A DNA stretch of 53,137 nt from JACKLD01 sp049297695 (GCA_049297695.1 JBAQUT010000027.1:1-53137); one strand, 5' to 3'; counted from the stretch's first letter, positions 7,506 through 15,808 are shown. Program-made: numbers and translations. Notes: generated by a model not told the origin, from the sequence alone.

Positions 7506-8183
7506 ATGTTCCGCACGCTGCTTGTCATCACCACCCTCGCCGCCACCACAGCCATCGCGCAAGATTTCTCAGGCGGCCTCACCGGCATGGGCCACGGTGG
7601 AACCTCCGCCCCTTCGGATGCTTCCCGCAGGGAATGGCAGCAACGCAACGCTGCCGCCGCCGAAGCCGCCGCTAAAGGCGTCGCAAGCGTTCCCGCCGCC
7701 AGTATCCCCGAAGCCAGCAGCGCCATAGTCGGCTCCTACACTCTTGGAGCGGGCGATAAAGTCCGCATCACCGTGTACGGTGAAGAAGATTTGTCGGGTG
7801 AATTTGAGGTGGATGGCACCGGCCGCCTCTCCTTCCCCTTGGTGGGCGATATCCAAGCTGGCAGCCGCACCCCCCGCGAGGTTGAAAAAGCCATTACCGA
7901 CAAACTCAACACCGGCTACCTGGTCAACCCCCGCGTCAACGTCGAAGTTCTCAATTTCCGCCCCTTCTTTATTTTGGGCGAAGTCAACAAACCCGGCAGC
8001 TACCCGTACGTGAACGATATGTCGGTCATCTCCGCTGTGGCACTAGCAGGCGGCTACACCGCCCGCGCCAAAACCGGCAACGTGTACCTTAAAAAAGCCG
8101 GTACAACCGATGAAACCAGCGTAACCGAAGACACCAAAATCCAACCCGGCGATGTCATCCGCGTCGACGAACGGTTTTTCTAA
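7506..8183 (+). CDS. Polysaccharide export protein, Wza/GumB-like
   Basis: 225 residues: signal peptide (MFRTLLVITTLAATTAIA), a low-complexity Ala-rich linker to about residue 75, then the Poly_export domain beginning YTLGAGDKVRITVYGEEDLSG and continuing LSFPLVGDIQAG, then an SLBB-type beta-grasp segment with FFILGEVNKPGSYPYV and ALAGGYTARA. These are standard signatures. Wza-like proteins form the periplasmic/outer-membrane conduit for exopolysaccharide or capsule. This one is short, with a single SLBB and no obvious lipobox cysteine in the signal peptide. The ATG follows AAGGAGA at good distance. Third gene of the export locus. Confidence 0.88.
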   Translation: MFRTLLVITTLAATTAIAQDFSGGLTGMGHGGTSAPSDASRREWQQRNAAAAEAAAKGVASVPAASIPEASSAIVGSYTLGAGDKVRITVYGEEDLSGEFEVDGTGRLSFPLVGDIQAGSRTPREVEKAITDKLNTGYLVNPRVNVEVLNFRPFFILGEVNKPGSYPYVNDMSVISAVALAGGYTARAKTGNVYLKKAGTTDETSVTEDTKIQPGDVIRVDERFF

Positions 8184-8188
8184 ACAAC

Positions 8189-8220
8189 ATACCCCTCCAC
8201 TTCCTGTAAGAGGGGGGTAT
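8189..8220. terminator. Imperfect hairpin after the Wza-like gene
   Basis: ATACCCCTC and GAGGGGGGTAT pair around a 12-base loop; no T-run follows, so terminator function is uncertain. Confidence 0.4.
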
Positions 8221-8255
8221 TGACAAGCTCCCCTCCCCTCGGTCACGATGAAGCC

Positions 8256-8438
8256 ATGCAGATACTTGATAAATCCCTTGTTTCTCAAGCACCCCTCCTT
8301 ACATCACAACGAGATATCAACGACGTGGCCTCAGGTACAGGTGAAGGAGCCGATATAGCCCGTACCCTTGTTAACCTTGGCAATCAACTTCAAAATCTCC
8401 TCGATAAAGCCGACGCCTTTTTAAATACCCAGCGTTAA
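8256..8438 (+). CDS. Small hypothetical protein, 60 aa
   Basis: MQILDKSLVSQ at the start, then mostly helical sequence ending DKADAFLNTQR. No signal peptide, membrane segment or known motif. A TTG at 8220 in the same frame would add 12 residues. The gene ends 5 bases before the next small gene, so the two probably form one transcript. It is not recognised; being hydrophilic, helical and paired with another small helical protein it might act as a chaperone or adaptor, but nothing in the sequence proves it. Confidence 0.45.
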   Translation: MQILDKSLVSQAPLLTSQRDINDVASGTGEGADIARTLVNLGNQLQNLLDKADAFLNTQR

Positions 8439-8443
8439 TTAGT

Positions 8444-8692
8444 ATGCTCCATCCCGACTACGACCTTCTTGAACAAAAACTGTTAGAACTTGGTCGCCAA
8501 GAGCGTCTTCTGGAAGACAAGCTCCAAGCCATCAAAATCTATATAAAACAAACTATCCAACAGAGCCACCTTGAAGATGCCGACACGGCATGGAATATGT
8601 ACGAAGAACTCCGTTCAGCCCTCACTCACATCAAATCACAAATTACTCCCTTAGAAAGAACCCTCTACTCTCTCAACCGCAAACGAAATTGA
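8444..8692 (+). CDS. Small coiled-coil protein, 82 aa
   Basis: Starts MLHPDYDLLEQKLLELG. Almost the whole chain has heptad-like spacing of Leu/Ile and charged residues, so a helical hairpin or coiled coil is likely. It is basic at the end (NRKRN). It follows the 60-aa gene by 5 bases and converges on uvrC with a 14-base gap. Size and character recall small flagellar or secretion chaperones (FlgN/FliT type), but I cannot support a family. Confidence 0.5.
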   Translation: MLHPDYDLLEQKLLELGRQERLLEDKLQAIKIYIKQTIQQSHLEDADTAWNMYEELRSALTHIKSQITPLERTLYSLNRKRN

Positions 8693-8706
8693 AGCTGTTT
8701 AACTCC

Positions 8707-10614
8707 CTACCCCCGCCACCACCCGCTCACCACCTCCGCCAACGCACGGCTAATCCCCTCCACCCGCATCAACTCTTCCACGGCGGCGTTTTGAATGCCC
8801 TCCACGCTCCCAAAATGCAGCAGCAAGGCCTTCTTTTTGGCAGGCCCAATGCGGGGGATGCCATCCAACGCACTCTGCACCAACGCCTTGGCCCGCTTGG
8901 CCCGATGGAACGTAATCGCAAAGCGGTGGGCCTCGTCCCGTATCCGCTGCAACACAAAAATCAACGGGCTGTTGTACCCAATGGGCAGCTGTACAATCTT
9001 AAAAGTGTCGTCATGGCAAGCCGAAGGCGTGGTCATCTCATTCTGTTGCTCTTGGCGTGAGATGCCGTCGCGTTGCTCGCCATGACGAAGCGGCCGCGCC
9101 CACCAAATCACCTCCAACCCCTTGTCCCGCTCTTCCCCCTTGGCAATGCCGCACACGGCCACTTTACCCGCCACCACATCCGCATGGTCGCCCAACACCT
9201 CCAACGCCACACCTACCTGCCCCTTCCCCCCGTCAATCAACACCACATCCGGCAAACTCCCCTTGGCCACCCGCCGCTCCAACACTTCCCGCAACATGGC
9301 GTAATCGTCGGGTGTATCCTTTGTTTTGATGGCATATTTACGGTACTGCCCCCGCCGCATACCCTCTGGCCCCGCCACCACACAACTCCCCACTGCCTGA
9401 CGCCCCTGGGTGTTGGAAATATCATAACATTCCACCCGGTCCAACACCCCCAACCCCAACATACCGCGACATTCCTCCAACTGGGCGCTCCAATCCCCCG
9501 CTTCTTCCACTTTGCGACGCAACGCTTGGCGGGCGTTGTGTTCGGCCTGCTCCACAATCAGTTTTTTGTCTCCCCCGCGCATGGGGTGCTCCAACACCAC
9601 TTTCCGCCCCGCACTCACCGCCAACGCCTCCATCAACATCTCGTGCTCGGCGGGCATCACGTTCACCACCACCCGCAGCGGCGGCACACGGCTGGTGTAA
9701 TGCATGGCCAAAAACACACGCATCAACTCGGCATCGTTTTGCACATCATCACCATAGCTTGGCGTAAACATATGGTTCCCCACATGCTGCCCGTGCCGGT
9801 AATAAAACGCCTGAACCCCCACCTTCCCCCCCTCATGCACCAACGCAAACACATCCGCTTCGTCCAAGGCATGGGTCATGGCCGTGCTGGCGCTGCTCAC
9901 ACCGCTCAGGGCTTTGATGCTATCCCGCACCGCCGCGGCACCTTCATAATCTAACCTATCCGCCTTAAACGCCATCTGCTCTTGCAAGTGGGTTAGCACC
10001 TCCTGCCGCTCCCCCTTCAAAAACCGCTTGGCCTGCACCACCGTCGCCATATACGCCTCGGGCGCAATCTTCCCCACACAGGGCCCGCTGCACCGTTTGA
10101 TGTCATACTTCAAACACGGCCGCGTGCGGTGCGCAAACACAGTATCTTTGCACGTGCGCAACTTAAACGCCCGCTCCATCACATCCAACGTGGCGTACAC
10201 GCTGCTGGCGCTGGGGTATGGCCCAAAATATGTGCCTTTGTGCTTTTTAGGCCCCCGATGCGCCCGTATCAGCGGCGTCGGCTCGTCGGTGATCACCACG
10301 CTCACATAGCTGGCATCGTCCCTAAAAATAATGTTGTACCGCGGCTTCAAACTTTTAATCAAATTGGCTTCCAACAACAAGGCTTCCACCTCGGTGCGGG
10401 TTTCCACCACCACCAGCTCGCGGGTTTCAAACACCATTTTGCGTATGCGCCCGCCCATCCGCTCCGGCTGGGTGTAACTGGTCAACCGCGCCTTCAGGTT
10501 TTTGGCCTTCCCCACATACAACACCTCACTCCGCCCGTTCAGCATGCGGTACACCCCCGCCCCCGTTGGCAACCCCGCCAGTTTTCCCTTCAGAAGCTCA
10601 AGGCCATCATCCAT
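8707..10614 (-). CDS. uvrC: Excinuclease ABC subunit C
   Basis: Dual-incision nuclease of nucleotide excision repair; 635 residues. In order: GIY-YIG nuclease (GVYRML...VLYVGKAKNLKARL, residues 19-47) for the 3' cut, a Cys-containing linker (CLKYDIKRCSGPCVGKI), a UVR UvrB-binding helix pair (about 200-235), the RNase H-like domain for the 5' cut (ECYDISNTQG, VVLIDGGKGQ) and two C-terminal helix-hairpin-helix motifs (DGIPRIGPAKKKALL, VEGISRALAE). Oddity: residues about 510-536 are encoded by a palindromic repeat (9009-9087) inserted in frame in a variable loop of the RNase H-like domain. TATAAG lies 6 bases before the ATG. Product is certain. Confidence 0.97.
   Translation of the reverse strand: MDDGLELLKGKLAGLPTGAGVYRMLNGRSEVLYVGKAKNLKARLTSYTQPERMGGRIRKMVFETRELVVVETRTEVEALLLEANLIKSLKPRYNIIFRDDASYVSVVITDEPTPLIRAHRGPKKHKGTYFGPYPSASSVYATLDVMERAFKLRTCKDTVFAHRTRPCLKYDIKRCSGPCVGKIAPEAYMATVVQAKRFLKGERQEVLTHLQEQMAFKADRLDYEGAAAVRDSIKALSGVSSASTAMTHALDEADVFALVHEGGKVGVQAFYYRHGQHVGNHMFTPSYGDDVQNDAELMRVFLAMHYTSRVPPLRVVVNVMPAEHEMLMEALAVSAGRKVVLEHPMRGGDKKLIVEQAEHNARQALRRKVEEAGDWSAQLEECRGMLGLGVLDRVECYDISNTQGRQAVGSCVVAGPEGMRRGQYRKYAIKTKDTPDDYAMLREVLERRVAKGSLPDVVLIDGGKGQVGVALEVLGDHADVVAGKVAVCGIAKGEERDKGLEVIWWARPLRHGEQRDGISRQEQQNEMTTPSACHDDTFKIVQLPIGYNSPLIFVLQRIRDEAHRFAITFHRAKRAKALVQSALDGIPRIGPAKKKALLLHFGSVEGIQNAAVEELMRVEGISRALAEVVSGWWRG
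9009..9087. repeat. REP-like inverted repeat inside uvrC
   Basis: Outer arms CGTCATGGCAAGC (9009-9021) and GCTCGCCATGACG match with one mismatch; inner arms ATCTCA/TGAGAT pair as well. The core CGTCATGGCGAGC also occurs at 12929 and 28366. The uvrC frame runs through without interruption. Confidence 0.75.
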
Positions 10615-10699
10615 GGGTACTTATACCTCGCCTTACCCTATCTTGTCGCGGGGGTTAAGGAAGGTATTTTATCTATGAACATAGAACTATTTCTAGAAT

Positions 10700-11713
10700 T
10701 TATAGATTACGATCATCCAATATTTTTATACTTCTTTCCTCTAAAACTCCATCGATAAACTTCCGAAGACCACTAAAAAACATTTCTCTGATTTCTGGGT
10801 GCTCTATCTGGGGCGCATGGCGCGCATGGGGAATCGAAAGTATCTGCGAACCAATCGATGTAGCTAATTTTTTTGTCTTTTCTGGAGAGATATATGGATC
10901 CATATCCGATACGACCATAATGGTAGGTTTTTGAAGCTTTTTACCTTGATCCGCAAGATTTTTTACATTGTCCGTATAAGCAATAACCGAAGAGGCAAAT
11001 CCCCATGTTGAACCACCCATAACTTTATCTGGATGTGCTGCAAATGTTTCCCGACGCTCCTCATGACTCAACACATTCGTAGTTATAGGGTTGTTATTAA
11101 ATGATCGGGTCACTGGATTAACATGTCGTTGCCCACGAGCAGGACCATCTGGGTTAATCTTTCCCATAATATTGGCATAAAAACGCTGGGCTGGTTCAGG
11201 TATTGGGCGACCTATTAAGGGCCAGGGTGTTCGCCAATTAATGGCAAGCATGGGATTTACCAAAATATGTCCAGCAAATTTATCTTCAAGATGTGGGCGT
11301 GTCAAAAACGTATGCAGAGCAACTCCAGCACCCATAGAAAACGTGGCAGAAAATGTTGGTAGTTCGCGATTGCTCTCCCACGCCGTACCCGAAACAACAC
11401 TCTCAAGGGAGTCGTCGTAGATTGCCATGTTAGGGATATGGACATACCTCCCATCCTTCGAAAAACGACCATTCATCGGATGCCCTTGCCCAGGCCATTC
11501 CATCATCAAAACATCATAGCCACGTTGATGGACTTCCCTGATGGTATCTTCATAAAGCTCAAAAAAATCTCCCCGCCCAATAAGCCCAAAAAGACGGGCG
11601 CGAGGGTTTTCTGCTTTCAATCGCCAAAGACGTACAACTTGTCCTTGTGACAAGGCCCCTGACGGAGGCAAGCCAAGAAACGACTCTTCAACAGGTAAAG
11701 GTGTTGTTACCAT
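10700..11713 (-). CDS. Alpha/beta hydrolase, monoacylglycerol lipase-like
   Basis: 337 residues with the start at 11713, which has AAGAAAGAG upstream; a longer frame to 11902 would add only low-complexity shadow sequence. The fold shows as GLIGRGDFFELY, RGYDVLMMEWPGQG (strand and oxyanion region of the Hydrolase_4 family), a nucleophile elbow FSMGAG with Ser126, and a late acid/base pair MVVSDMDPYISPE and HARHAP. The elbow reads TFSMG, so the first Gly of GxSxG is Thr here. No signal peptide; cytoplasmic. Likely acts on lysophospholipids or monoglycerides. Markedly AT-richer than uvrC and uvrB on either side, suggesting acquisition. Confidence 0.75.
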   Translation of the reverse strand: MVTTPLPVEESFLGLPPSGALSQGQVVRLWRLKAENPRARLFGLIGRGDFFELYEDTIREVHQRGYDVLMMEWPGQGHPMNGRFSKDGRYVHIPNMAIYDDSLESVVSGTAWESNRELPTFSATFSMGAGVALHTFLTRPHLEDKFAGHILVNPMLAINWRTPWPLIGRPIPEPAQRFYANIMGKINPDGPARGQRHVNPVTRSFNNNPITTNVLSHEERRETFAAHPDKVMGGSTWGFASSVIAYTDNVKNLADQGKKLQKPTIMVVSDMDPYISPEKTKKLATSIGSQILSIPHARHAPQIEHPEIREMFFSGLRKFIDGVLEERSIKILDDRNL

Positions 11714-12041
11714 AATATGACTCTTTCTTAAATGTGGCGACAATATGCATACAGATAAAAGGTGTGTCAACATAACAATATTCAAACCAAACCGCCACTC
11801 TTCCAAATCACTATCCCCGTTTCCTGTGGATAACTCTGTGCCCAACCCACCAACCCCCCACCATTTCCGCCCCGCCCAACCCCGCCACCACCCTCTGCCC
11901 AAAACCCAAGCACTGTATTTTATATATTGAATTTCAATATATTAACCAGAATCACAACACTTTACAAAAACCTTACAAACCTTACCCCATTGATTTTCCA
12001 AACCTGGGGACAATGCCCAAACTTCAACCACCCGCTTGACA
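11714..12041. other. Gene-free stretch with palindrome, DnaA-box match and short direct repeats
   Basis: No convincing gene. It holds TGTGGATAA (11825-11833, a perfect DnaA-box 9-mer read on the minus strand), the perfect palindrome ATATATTGAA-T-TTCAATATAT (11922-11942) and repeated TTACAAA units near 11960-11985. Both flanking genes are on the minus strand, so this is upstream of the hydrolase; the palindrome could be a repressor site. Too little for a replication origin. Confidence 0.4.
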
Positions 12042-14189
12042 CTACGCCGTTTCACTCAATCCCCCCATTTTCAATTCAAGAGCTTCAAGTTCTCTCAGAC
12101 GGTCTCTCAAACTGGCCGCTTTTTCAAAATCTAGGTCAGAAGCCGCTTTGAACATCATCTTCCTTACCCCATCAATCTCCTTGGGCAAATCGGTAATCCC
12201 CAGCCGCAAGGCATCCCGCGCGGCCTCACGGGATGCCTGCAACACATCCTGCTCTCTCCCCGCCCCCACAATGCCTTGGGTCACAGCCCGCACGGTGCTT
12301 ACAGGCACGGTGCCATGCTCCACATTGTAGGCCAGTTGCACCTCCCGACGCCGCCCGCATTCCACCAACATGGCTTTGATGCTGTCCGTCTCCTTGTCCG
12401 CGTACAACACCGCCCGCCCTTCCACGTTCCGCGCCGCCCGCCCCACGGTTTGAATCAGGCTTGTCGCCGAGCGCAAAAACCCTTCCTTGTCGGCATCCAA
12501 AATGGCCACCAAGGCCACTTCGGGGATGTCCAACCCCTCCCGCAACAAGTTAATGCCCACCAGCACGTCGTACACGCCCAGCCGCAAATCCCGCACAATC
12601 TCGGCCCGCTCTAAGGTTTCAATGTCGCTATGCAAATAGCGCACCTTCATGCCGTGCTCATTCAAGTAACTGGTCAACTGTTCGGCCATCTTCTTGGTCA
12701 AGGTCGTCACCAAGGTACGGAACCCTTTGGCCGTCGTCCGTCCAATCTCGGCCATCACATCGTCCACCGCCGTTGCTCCCTGCAAATCCTCGATTTGCAG
12801 CTGGGGCAACGAGCGCCCTTCCGAAGCCTTGGCGAAGGAGGGCTGCCCTTTGGTCATACGTTTAATCGTCACCACAGGGTCCACCAAATACGTCGGCCTC
12901 ACCACTTGCTCGGTAATGGCAACAGAGTCGTCATGGCGAGCGTCCGCGTGGCCATCCCCCTCCTTTACCCCCGCAAGCCTCAGTTCCCAAGGGGCAGGAG
13001 TGGCTGAAACATACACGGTCTGCTGCCGCCGCGCATCCCACTCCTCAAACGTCAACGGGCGGTTATCCACCGCGCTGGGCAACCGGAACCCATAATCCAC
13101 CAACGTCCGCTTCCGCACGGCATCCCCGCGGCTCATCCCGCCAATCTGGGGGATGGTCACGTGGCTTTCATCCACAAACACCAAGGCATCTTGGGGCAAA
13201 TAATCAAACAACGTGGGCGGCGGCTCGCCAGGCGCACGGCCTGTCAGGTGGCGGCTGTAATTTTCAATCCCCTTGCAGGTGCCCGTGGCATACAGCATTT
13301 CCAAATCAAACTGGGTGCGCTCGCGCAACCGCTGTTCTTCCAACAATTTGCCTTGGGCGGTCAATTCCGCCAAGCGCTCCTTCAACTCCGCCTTAATGGC
13401 CGTAGCGGCGCTGAACAACGCAGGCTTCGGCGTCACATAGTGGCTGTTGGGGTACACAAACACTTCTTGTTCCTTGCCAAACACCTCGCCCGTCAGGGGG
13501 TCAAACCCCACAATGGCCTCAATCTCATCCCCAAAAAACACCACCCGCCACGCCGAGTCTTCTACGTGACTGGGGAAAATCTCCACCATCTCCCCCTTGG
13601 CGCGGAACATCCCCCGCTCCAGCACAAACTCGTTCCGCGTGTATTGCAAATCCACCAATTTGGTCAGCAACACGTCGCGGTCAATGGCATCTCCCACCTT
13701 CAGCGGCAGTACCATGCGCTCGTAGTATTCCCTATCTCCAATCCCGTAAATGCAGCTGACGGATGCCACCACAATCACGTCCCGCCGTTCAATCAACGCC
13801 CGCGTGGCGCTGTGGCGCAACCTATCAATCTGCTCGTTAATGTCCGCCGTTTTTTCAATGTACGTATCGCTGCGGGGCACATAGGCTTCGGGCTGATAGT
13901 AATCGTAATAACTTACAAAATACTCCACGGCATTGTGGGGGAAAAACGCCTTGAATTCCTCATACAGCTGCGCCGCCAAGGTTTTGTTGTGGGCCAAAAT
14001 AAGCGCAGGCTTTTGGGTTTGGGCAATCACGTTGGCCATGGTGAAGGTTTTGCCGCTGCCCGTCACCCCCAGCAGCACGCTGTCCCGCCGCCCCGCGTTT
14101 ACCCAGCGTACCAAGTCGGCAATGGCTTTGGGCTGGTCGCCCGCGGGCTGGTAGGCCGTTTCCAACTGCAAAGCTACATTCTGGGTCAT
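12042..14189 (-). CDS. uvrB: Excinuclease ABC subunit B
   Basis: DNA-damage verification helicase of excision repair; 715 residues. Walker A GVTGSGKTFT at 41-50, the beta-hairpin region YYDYYQPEAYVP, helicase motif DESH, TLTKKMAEQL, the motif VI block SLIQTVGRAARNVEGRA, and a C-terminal UVR motif (DFEKAASLRDRLRELE) that binds UvrC. Two stretches do not belong to the usual protein: residues about 411-421 (DGHADARHDDS) and about 449-473 (PSFAKASEGR and on to LQIEDLQG). Both are encoded over palindromic repeats and sit in the loops just before and after EQVVRPTYLVDPVV. The core motifs are intact, so the protein should work. Product is certain. Confidence 0.97.
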   Translation of the reverse strand: MTQNVALQLETAYQPAGDQPKAIADLVRWVNAGRRDSVLLGVTGSGKTFTMANVIAQTQKPALILAHNKTLAAQLYEEFKAFFPHNAVEYFVSYYDYYQPEAYVPRSDTYIEKTADINEQIDRLRHSATRALIERRDVIVVASVSCIYGIGDREYYERMVLPLKVGDAIDRDVLLTKLVDLQYTRNEFVLERGMFRAKGEMVEIFPSHVEDSAWRVVFFGDEIEAIVGFDPLTGEVFGKEQEVFVYPNSHYVTPKPALFSAATAIKAELKERLAELTAQGKLLEEQRLRERTQFDLEMLYATGTCKGIENYSRHLTGRAPGEPPPTLFDYLPQDALVFVDESHVTIPQIGGMSRGDAVRKRTLVDYGFRLPSAVDNRPLTFEEWDARRQQTVYVSATPAPWELRLAGVKEGDGHADARHDDSVAITEQVVRPTYLVDPVVTIKRMTKGQPSFAKASEGRSLPQLQIEDLQGATAVDDVMAEIGRTTAKGFRTLVTTLTKKMAEQLTSYLNEHGMKVRYLHSDIETLERAEIVRDLRLGVYDVLVGINLLREGLDIPEVALVAILDADKEGFLRSATSLIQTVGRAARNVEGRAVLYADKETDSIKAMLVECGRRREVQLAYNVEHGTVPVSTVRAVTQGIVGAGREQDVLQASREAARDALRLGITDLPKEIDGVRKMMFKAASDLDFEKAASLRDRLRELEALELKMGGLSETA
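12781..12843. repeat. Palindromic element inside uvrB (SFAKASEG type)
   Basis: Two palindromes side by side: TGCAAATC-CTC-GATTTGCA (12781-12799) and the imperfect palindrome from 12815 to 12843 with outer GCCCT/AGGGC arms. Read on the minus strand the second encodes PSFAKASEGR, a peptide recognisable as the readthrough of a dispersed palindromic repeat. Confidence 0.7.
12929..12958. repeat. REP-like half element inside uvrB
   Basis: CGTCATGGCGAGCG followed by CGTGGCCATC; the ATGGC and GCCAT arms pair around the centre. Same family as 9009-9087 and 28366-28396. Read in frame on the minus strand as part of GDGHADARHDDS. Confidence 0.65.
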
Positions 14190-14257
14190 GTTGATTACCG
14201 TAACACAACTCCTAGGCCTTGCCTAGCGCTTTTGAACGCCCTATATCAACATGTAGC

Positions 14258-14611
14258 ATGAAACGCCCCAATCCCCGCGCCGAGCTTAAAGCCTCCACGG
14301 CCAACAAACACCCCGACGTGTTCGCCCATACCGCCGCCCAGCTGGCCAGCACCATTTTGCCCCATGTACCTGCCGCCCAAAACATGGCCCGTGCCGATAT
14401 GACCCGCGTGCTGGAAGGCACCCACCAAGGCCCCCTTCCGCACCTGTTGGCCCAAGCCCACATCTGCCACGCCCTCGCCGCCGCCGCCCCCCCGCACCTT
14501 CGCGCCCAAATACCCGTTCATGATATCTCCAGCCTTGTCAGCAATCCTCTCGGTGTCTCTCATAAACCACCACGCTCCCACCCTCCCATCCAAAAGGATA
14601 TGTTCCAATGA
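14258..14611 (+). CDS. Hypothetical protein, 117 aa
   Basis: Not recognised. Starts MKRPNPRAELKASTANKHPDVF; Ala/His/Pro-rich, with two amphipathic helices (about residues 22-40 and 58-80) and a proline-rich end. No signal peptide or membrane segment. It is divergent from uvrB across 68 bases that include the hairpin CTAGGC-CTT-GCCTAG (14212-14226). Its stop overlaps the ATG of the next gene, which argues that both are translated. Without the overlap I would rate it lower. Confidence 0.5.
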   Translation: MKRPNPRAELKASTANKHPDVFAHTAAQLASTILPHVPAAQNMARADMTRVLEGTHQGPLPHLLAQAHICHALAAAAPPHLRAQIPVHDISSLVSNPLGVSHKPPRSHPPIQKDMFQ

Positions 14612-15015
14612 ACCAGCACGTCCAACCCGACTTGTTCCAAGTGGATTGGCTCCACGAACTTAGCCAAGTTCTGGAAGCCATACGCCGCACCATCCAAAAC
14701 TCGCGGTGTTTGAACAAAAACAATCCCGACTATGCCTTCACCCCCCTCCTGTCCGGCCAACTTCTCCGCCTGTTTACCCAAAAAGAGCAACTTTGGGCCC
14801 GCATTCCTGCCACCCACCTTCCTCAGGTGGAAGCCGACTGCACCTCTCTTCTGGCCGAACTTGCCATCATCAAGACCCGTATCAATCCCCAAGCCCTCAC
14901 CCACCATCAGGAGACTACCGACCGCCGCTACCGTGAAGCCCATACAGGCGAACGTACGGATATTCTGAGCGAACCAGCCCGTTGGGCCTTGACAACCTCC
15001 AACGATTCCCGCTAA
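14608..15015 (+). CDS. Hypothetical helical protein, 135 aa
   Basis: Overlaps the preceding gene by 4 bases (ATGA), so translational coupling is likely. Soluble, mainly helical, with FQVDWLHELSQVLEAIRRTI at the N-terminal end and a second long helix around LLAELAIIKTRI. A weakly FlgN- or FliT-like look is possible but no conserved motif confirms it. A purine-rich CAAAAGGA precedes the ATG. It ends 106 bases before rpsD, within which lies a probable rpsD leader structure. Confidence 0.55.
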   Translation: MNQHVQPDLFQVDWLHELSQVLEAIRRTIQNSRCLNKNNPDYAFTPLLSGQLLRLFTQKEQLWARIPATHLPQVEADCTSLLAELAIIKTRINPQALTHHQETTDRRYREAHTGERTDILSEPARWALTTSNDSR

Positions 15016-15045
15016 ACACCCCCTGCAGCCCACGTTCTGACCCCT

Positions 15046-15115
15046 TTGATGTATCAGGCGGGTTCCGAGAACGGTGGTCCTTAAACCCCCGCTGCACGCG
15101 TAACATCAAGGAGAT
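15046..15115 (+). promoter_or_regulatory. Probable S4 autoregulatory leader of rpsD
   Basis: TTGATGT (15046-15052) can pair with ACATCAA (15103-15109), which runs straight into the Shine-Dalgarno AAGGAG. Inside, GCGGG (15058-15062) pairs with CCCGC (15088-15092). A closed leader that partly hides the ribosome-binding site is what known ribosomal-protein autoregulation looks like; binding by S4 is inferred. Confidence 0.45.
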
Positions 15116-15121
15116 ACCGCT

Positions 15122-15769
15122 ATGACGAAGCCAAAAACCGTCCATCGCCCCAGCCATACCAACCGTACCAACCCAAAAGGTAAATTTACCCGTATTTTCG
15201 GCGAAAACCTGTGGGGTGCTGTTAAGGCTCCCGTGAACAAACGCGCCAACCGCCCCGGCCAACACGGTGCCGCCCGCAAAAAACTGACCGACTTCGCCAT
15301 CCAGCTGCGCGAAAAGCAAAAGCTTAAAAACTACTACGGCAACATGACCGAGCGCCAGTTCCGCAACGTGTACGGCGAAGCCGCCCGCCGCAAAGGCGAT
15401 ACCAGCGAAAACCTGGTAGGCCTGCTGGAAAGCCGCCTGGACGCCATCGTGTACCGCATGAACCTGGTGCCCAGCGTGTTTGCGGCCCGCCAGTTCGTCA
15501 ACCACGGCCACGTGCTGGTCAACGGCAAACCCGTGAACATCGCCAGCTACCGTTGCAGCCCCGGCGATACCATCGAAGCGCGTGAAAAAGCCAAATCCAT
15601 GGCCATCACCATCGGCACCGTGCAAAAAATGGAACGCCAAGTGCCCGAATACCTCACCTTCAACCCCGGCGATTTCAAAGGCACCTTCGTCCGCATTCCT
15701 ACGCTGGACGAAATCCCCTACGCCGTGCAAATGAACCCCAACCTGGTGGTGGAATTCTACAACCGGTAA
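15122..15769 (+). CDS. rpsD: 30S ribosomal protein S4 (uS4)
   Basis: Primary 16S rRNA-binding protein that starts assembly of the 30S body; 215 residues. The N-terminal part reads RIFGENLWGAVKAPVNKRANRPGQHG with no zinc-binding cysteines, the C-minus form common in alphaproteobacteria. KLKNYYGNMTERQFRN and the S4 RNA-binding domain LESRLDAIVYRMNLVPS, ARQFVNHGHVLVNGKPV follow. The ATG has a strong AAGGAG. Monocistronic, between a structured leader and a rho-independent terminator. Firm. Confidence 0.97.
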   Translation: MTKPKTVHRPSHTNRTNPKGKFTRIFGENLWGAVKAPVNKRANRPGQHGAARKKLTDFAIQLREKQKLKNYYGNMTERQFRNVYGEAARRKGDTSENLVGLLESRLDAIVYRMNLVPSVFAARQFVNHGHVLVNGKPVNIASYRCSPGDTIEAREKAKSMAITIGTVQKMERQVPEYLTFNPGDFKGTFVRIPTLDEIPYAVQMNPNLVVEFYNR

Positions 15770-15787
15770 GGTTCTCTGAAACATCAC

Positions 15788-15808
15788 AAGCCCCCATCAT
15801 GGGGGCTT
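15788..15808 (+). terminator. Rho-independent terminator of rpsD
   Basis: AAGCCCCCAT, one base, ATGGGGGCTT followed by TGTTGT; 18 bases after the stop. Confidence 0.85.

Noticed and set aside
9073..9954. 293-codon + strand frame across uvrC
   Set aside because: His/Pro-rich shadow of uvrC on the opposite strand.
10677..10687. GAAC-ATA-GAAC upstream of uvrC as a LexA box
   Set aside because: The alphaproteobacterial SOS box is GTTC/GAAC half sites with a 7-base spacer; here the spacer is 3.
11825..11985. Possible replication origin (DnaA box, AT-rich palindrome, TTACAAA repeats)
   Set aside because: Only one perfect DnaA 9-mer locally, no cluster and no origin-associated genes; a second isolated box at 27670 shows such matches occur singly.
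13161..14261. 366-codon frame antisense to uvrB
   Set aside because: Shadow of uvrB with Gln/His/Arg-rich composition and no recognisable motif.
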